From Epilithonimonas caeni DSM 17710 (GTDB lineage: Bacteria > Bacteroidota > Bacteroidia > Flavobacteriales > Weeksellaceae), in the NCBI RefSeq assembly GCF_000426465.1, contig NZ_AUFK01000009.1, forward strand, positions 62,001-126,000: a stretch of DNA of 64,000 bases, given 5' to 3'. Both the position numbers and the translations under genes were made by a program. The notes under the pieces are model-generated. The model ran no database searches, was not told the DNA's origin, and worked only from the letters and a program-made list of their open reading frames with translations. Positions 61,107-64,000 of the stretch are shown here, in pieces. The first letter of the stretch is position 1, and every line of letters starts with the position of its first letter.

Positions 61107-62381
61107 TTATTTTACGATAAGCTTTTTGGTTTCCGTCTGTCCTCCGTAAGTGACCTTTACCAAATAAGTTCCCGTAGAAAGCTTATTAAGGTCAACTTCT
61201 TGCGTAGAGAAACCAGACTTGTTTATGATAGCCGTATCATATACTTTTTTTCCTGAGAAGTCAAAAACCTCGATATTTCCGTTTTTGGAAGCTGCTTCTT
61301 TTACATCAAATAGGATATTGATTTTTTTGTCTTCTTTGGTAGGGTTTGGATAGATCCCGAAAGTTCCTTTTTTACCGAAATCAGCCACAGCCAATTCGTT
61401 TGTCACATTTTTATATTTGAAGTACATGTTACCAGTTGTCGCACCTCCATTAGAAGTGAAGTACATTCTATAATAGTTGCTTCCTTCCTTGATGTAATAA
61501 ACTACGTCGGTATATACTCCGCTTGTCGGTTTCCAAGAATGTCCGATCGTAGTAATGTTTTTTGAGAAAGCTGCTTCGGCGGGCGCATTATTAACAGAAG
61601 TTGCCTGGGTTTCTGGTCTCACGTAGGCCACACTGATGTTAGGAGATTGGATAACTCCTGATAATCTGTACATCAAGATGTTGTTGTAGAAAGTAAAATA
61701 TCTTGTGAACATCAGGTCCCAGTTGGCTCTTGCAGGTTCCATATTTTCTACTTTGGCTCCGGTTGCAAAAGAGAAATAGTTGAAGAAAGCATCATCTGTT
61801 CCGTTAGCTATAGTTCTGGTTTCAGTTGCGTCCCAAGAAGTTCCGTTCCATTTGGAATATTTGAATGTATATCCCCCAAAATAATCTGTGATCATGAACT
61901 TGACATAAGAAGGTGTTGTTCCAAGATATTTCAATACAAAGATAACCTTACCTTCTATATGGTGATTTCCCACATTATATTCTCCCCATCCATATGTTGC
62001 AGAACCTTGTTCAAATGCACCTTCTTCGATTGAATTTGTCTGATCTGGATTGTATAGAGGGTCTCCCCATGAGCCGATATTTGCAATATCGATATTATCC
62101 CAATCGGCAGGATTGCTGGACGCCTGATAAGTTTCAATATTTTGTGCATCATTTATTCTGGAACCAAACCCAAAAGAGCTGTTTCTATAAAATGCTACAT
62201 CCCAAGTGTTGGCCGGTTGGGAAACAATGTTATTGGCCGACAGGTCAAAGAATACCCTGTTTGAGTAATTAGGCCCTGTTGTAAGCTCTACCTGAGTATA
62301 ACCAAATTCATCGGTTTGGGATAAAACAGTCTGGCTTACCAAAAGAGAAATAGCAGCTGCAAAGAATAGTTTTGTTTTCAT
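61107..62381 (-). CDS. HmuY-like T9SS-secreted protein
   Basis: A 424-residue protein with signal peptide (about 1-21), a beta-rich body and a type IX sorting tail (about 345-424, IYPNPTKED ... GTYLVKVTYGGQTETKKLIVK). The body has the repeated HmuY-type motif: NTWDVAFYRNS near residue 59 and NWDLMFTRY near 225. HmuY proteins bind haem at the cell surface and pass it to a TonB receptor. A Fur-like box overlaps the promoter, and a TonB receptor gene lies divergently beyond the next gene. Haem ligands are not identifiable by eye. Confidence 0.75.
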   Translation of the reverse strand: MKTKLFFAAAISLLVSQTVLSQTDEFGYTQVELTTGPNYSNRVFFDLSANNIVSQPANTWDVAFYRNSSFGFGSRINDAQNIETYQASSNPADWDNIDIANIGSWGDPLYNPDQTNSIEEGAFEQGSATYGWGEYNVGNHHIEGKVIFVLKYLGTTPSYVKFMITDYFGGYTFKYSKWNGTSWDATETRTIANGTDDAFFNYFSFATGAKVENMEPARANWDLMFTRYFTFYNNILMYRLSGVIQSPNISVAYVRPETQATSVNNAPAEAAFSKNITTIGHSWKPTSGVYTDVVYYIKEGSNYYRMYFTSNGGATTGNMYFKYKNVTNELAVADFGKKGTFGIYPNPTKEDKKINILFDVKEAASKNGNIEVFDFSGKKVYDTAIINKSGFSTQEVDLNKLSTGTYLVKVTYGGQTETKKLIVK

Positions 62382-62404
62382 GCTTATGAAGAATTAATTT
62401 GTTA

Positions 62405-62427
62405 TTTAGAATGATTCTACAAAACTA
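62405..62427 (-). promoter_or_regulatory. Promoter with Fur-like box (HmuY-like gene)
   Basis: TAGTTTTG on the reverse strand (62420-62427) is an exact -7 match. AGAATGATTCT (62408-62418), an 11-base perfect palindrome within TTTAGAATGATTCTACA, lies just downstream of it. A half-similar TTTAGAATTATTAAAA is at 62442-62457. Confidence 0.6.
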
Positions 62428-62517
62428 ATAATTAATTCTTATTTAGAATTATTAAAAATTAAAATATTTATTGAAATGATAAAAATCATATTTGTTTTTC
62501 TTCTTTCTACAAAGCAT

Positions 62518-62548
62518 AAAAAAGCCTTTTAAGTTTTCTTAAAAGGCT
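62518..62548 (-). terminator. Terminator after the second T9SS protein gene
   Basis: AGCCTTTTAAG (62523-62533) pairs perfectly with CTTAAAAGGCT (62538-62548); on the reverse strand TTTTTT follows. Confidence 0.88.
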
Positions 62549-62574
62549 AACATAATAGGAAAATATCCAATTTT

Positions 62575-63366
62575 TTATTTCTTGATGAACTTAGATCTTA
62601 CAGTTTGTCCGTCTTTATTCTCGAGAACAATGAAGTAAACACCCGTTCTCAACCCATTGATGTCAAAACTGTTGTCATTGATTTTGCCCTCTTTCACCAA
62701 TTGTCCAGATGCAGAATAGATCTTTGCATTTGAAAGAGAGATAGGAGATACAAATATTAATGTTGAGTTGTCCGTAGATACAGCAAATTTCACATTACTT
62801 GAATTGAAAGCACTTTCGTTAACTGCCAAATTCGTATCATATTTTACATTGTCAATTTGTAGGGCCGTATGCGCAGCAGTTGGCGTATGTCTGATAACCA
62901 GGTAAGTTCCGGTAGAAAGAGGGACATTCACCTTTACATTTTGAATAGTTGTGCTTGTAATTTGAATTGGGTCACCTACTGCAACGAAGGTTGTCATATC
63001 GGTAGGGCTGGATGCAACACCCACCTGAACTGTTGTAGTACCAGGTGAAGAAGCTACCAATCCTGTGTCAAAAGAGATGGCCTTGTCTCCGGCGGGAGCA
63101 ACAATCTGAGGCGTTACAAGATATAATGGCTGATTTGAGCTACTTCCGGGATAAGCCTGAATAACTTTGTTGGTGGCATCTGCAGCAACAACAAGCATCA
63201 TGGGTTGTGGTGGAAAAGGGCCCGTTGGCAAAATAGCCGACCATCCGTTCTGGGGGAATGTAGCGTTACCTGCTGTGAAATTATTGAAATCTTCATTGAT
63301 AGAAGTTAATTGGGCTTGCGCAACTACGGCAAATAATGACGCGGCTAAAAGTAGTTTTGCTTTCAT
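62575..63366 (-). CDS. T9SS-secreted protein with choice-of-anchor-like domain
   Basis: A 263-residue protein: signal peptide (about 1-18, ending AQA), a beta-sandwich domain starting INEDFNNFTAGNATFPQNGW, as in cleaved-adhesin/choice-of-anchor modules, and a type IX sorting tail (about 195-263, LSNAKIYSASGQLVKEGK ... VRSKFIKK). Surface or secreted location is expected. Function is unknown; a Fur-like box at its promoter links it to the haem genes on either side. Confidence 0.78.
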   Translation of the reverse strand: MKAKLLLAASLFAVVAQAQLTSINEDFNNFTAGNATFPQNGWSAILPTGPFPPQPMMLVVAADATNKVIQAYPGSSSNQPLYLVTPQIVAPAGDKAISFDTGLVASSPGTTTVQVGVASSPTDMTTFVAVGDPIQITSTTIQNVKVNVPLSTGTYLVIRHTPTAAHTALQIDNVKYDTNLAVNESAFNSSNVKFAVSTDNSTLIFVSPISLSNAKIYSASGQLVKEGKINDNSFDINGLRTGVYFIVLENKDGQTVRSKFIKK

Positions 63367-63390
63367 AGTCTTCTTCTGGATTAAGTTATT

Positions 63391-63414
63391 ATTTAGAATT
63401 ATTCCACAAAAGTA
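63391..63414 (-). promoter_or_regulatory. Promoter with Fur-like box (second T9SS gene)
   Basis: TACTTTTG on the reverse strand (63407-63414) is an exact -7 match. TTTAGAATTATTCCACA (63392-63408) lies just downstream with almost the same spacing as in front of the HmuY-like gene. Confidence 0.6.
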
Positions 63415-63423
63415 CTAAATTGT

Positions 63424-63455
63424 TTTTAATGATTCTAAATAAAATCTTATCTTCG
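63424..63455 (+). promoter_or_regulatory. Promoter with Fur-like box (TonB receptor)
   Basis: TTTTTAATGATTCTAAA (63424-63440) matches the half-sites of the other boxes and precedes TATCTTCG (63448-63455), a near -7 element, 16 bases before the receptor ATG. Confidence 0.5.
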
Positions 63456-63470
63456 CAAAAATTTTTTTCA

Positions 63471-64000
63471 ATGAAGAAGCGAACGATGAGCCTTCTGTCT
63501 GTAGCGATTTTGAATTTAGCATATGCGCAGAAAGACACTCTTAATCAAAAAAATATTGAAGAAGTCGTGATTACGGGGCAATATACGCCGCAATCTATTA
63601 ATAAGTCTATATATAAGGTAGAAATTATAGATGCTCAACAAATCAAAAATATGGCTGCTACCAATGTTGCTGATGTTTTGAACCAAAATTTAAATATTCT
63701 AATTACCCCAAATTCCAGCTCGGGAGATTCTAATGCAAATATTATGGGATTGAGTGGGGAATACACCAAAATATTGATAGATAATATTCCTGTAGTAAGT
63801 GATCAGGGAATGGGTAATCTTGTAGACCTTACAAAGATCAATGTCAATAATATTGAACGTATAGAAATAGTAAAAGGATCTATGGGTGTGGAGTACGGTA
63901 ACAATGCGATGGCCGGTGTTATCAATATTATCACTAAAAAGAACTATCAAAAGAAAGTTACCATAAATGCTTCTCTTCAGGAAGAGACTGTTGGGAAGGA
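63471..64000 (+). CDS. TonB-dependent receptor, N-terminal part
   Basis: The frame is open from ATG 63471 to the window end (about 176 codons). Signal peptide about 1-20 (ending AYAQ), TonB-box region IEEVVITGQY, then a plug domain (VADVLNQNLN, IMGLSGEYTKILIDNIPVV, IERIEIVKGSMGVEYGNNAM, AGVINIITKK). It is divergent from the T9SS genes and shares Fur-like boxes, so haem or siderophore uptake is likely. The barrel lies outside the window. Confidence 0.9.
   Translation, partial: MKKRTMSLLSVAILNLAYAQKDTLNQKNIEEVVITGQYTPQSINKSIYKVEIIDAQQIKNMAATNVADVLNQNLNILITPNSSSGDSNANIMGLSGEYTKILIDNIPVVSDQGMGNLVDLTKINVNNIERIEIVKGSMGVEYGNNAMAGVINIITKKNYQKKVTINASLQEETVGK

Overview
The window looks like a chromosome segment of a Bacteroidota bacterium of the class Flavobacteriia, most probably a Chryseobacterium-like member of the Weeksellaceae. 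The evidence is AT-rich DNA, a SusC/SusD pair, proteins with type IX secretion sorting tails, promoters of the Bacteroidota type (TAnnTTTG at about -7), almost no Shine-Dalgarno sites and several start codons that can only be TTG or GTG. No phage, integrase, transposase, CRISPR array or rRNA operon was seen. One tRNA gene is present.

Layout. 1-2627: tail of an MCE/MlaD-type lipid transport protein, then a stress cluster (triple-BON protein, small basic protein, Dps, SHOCT membrane protein). 2943-4295: NhaA. 4640-14976: a potassium-uptake block with a sigma-54 activator, three microproteins ending in KdpF, KdpA, KdpB, KdpC, a porin, a KdpD-like sensor lacking the kinase part, and a separate HAMP/PAS histidine kinase. 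15085-20048: an electrophile or quinone-stress cluster (two VOC ring-cleavage dioxygenases, an MhqD-like hydrolase, a cupin, a receiver-like protein, a Crp/Fnr regulator) followed by a frameshifted pirin gene that shares its promoter element. 20077-23695: accessory patch with an orphan M17 N-terminal domain, a LytTR remnant, a DUF6766 protein and two unknown proteins. 23857-26550: CPA2 antiporter with a lipoprotein.

26894-38305: LacI-controlled ketose locus (fructokinase, FucP-type transporter, carbohydrate porin, sugar epimerase) and a SusC/SusD pair on the other strand with the same operator core. Between them lie a RidA-like protein and two gene remnants. 38643-41596: a PI-PLC-like enzyme and a metallophosphoesterase, both exported. 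41939-49380: second LacI locus with a TonB receptor, a GH100-like invertase, a uridine-kinase-like protein and an SLC45/SUT-type disaccharide transporter. This reads as outer-membrane uptake, inner-membrane uptake and cytoplasmic cleavage of a sucrose-like sugar; the fructokinase of the first locus could take the released fructose.

49464-61000: mainly housekeeping genes (tRNA-Arg, ABC binding protein plus CPBP protease, rdgB, rnz, M16 peptidase, YqaE, DUF2461, Fpg/Nei glycosylase, dGTPase, lipB). 61107-64000: probable iron/haem module with a HmuY-like T9SS protein, a second T9SS protein and a divergent, truncated TonB receptor, with Fur-like palindromes at the promoters.

The most useful observations are regulatory: the repeated promoter element of the dioxygenase/pirin cluster, the shared LacI operator linking the fructokinase operon to susCD, a terminator-like hairpin in the susC leader, tandem operators before the TonB receptor, Fur-like boxes in the haem module, unannotated microproteins before kdpA, and a nested palindrome array at 45570-45961.
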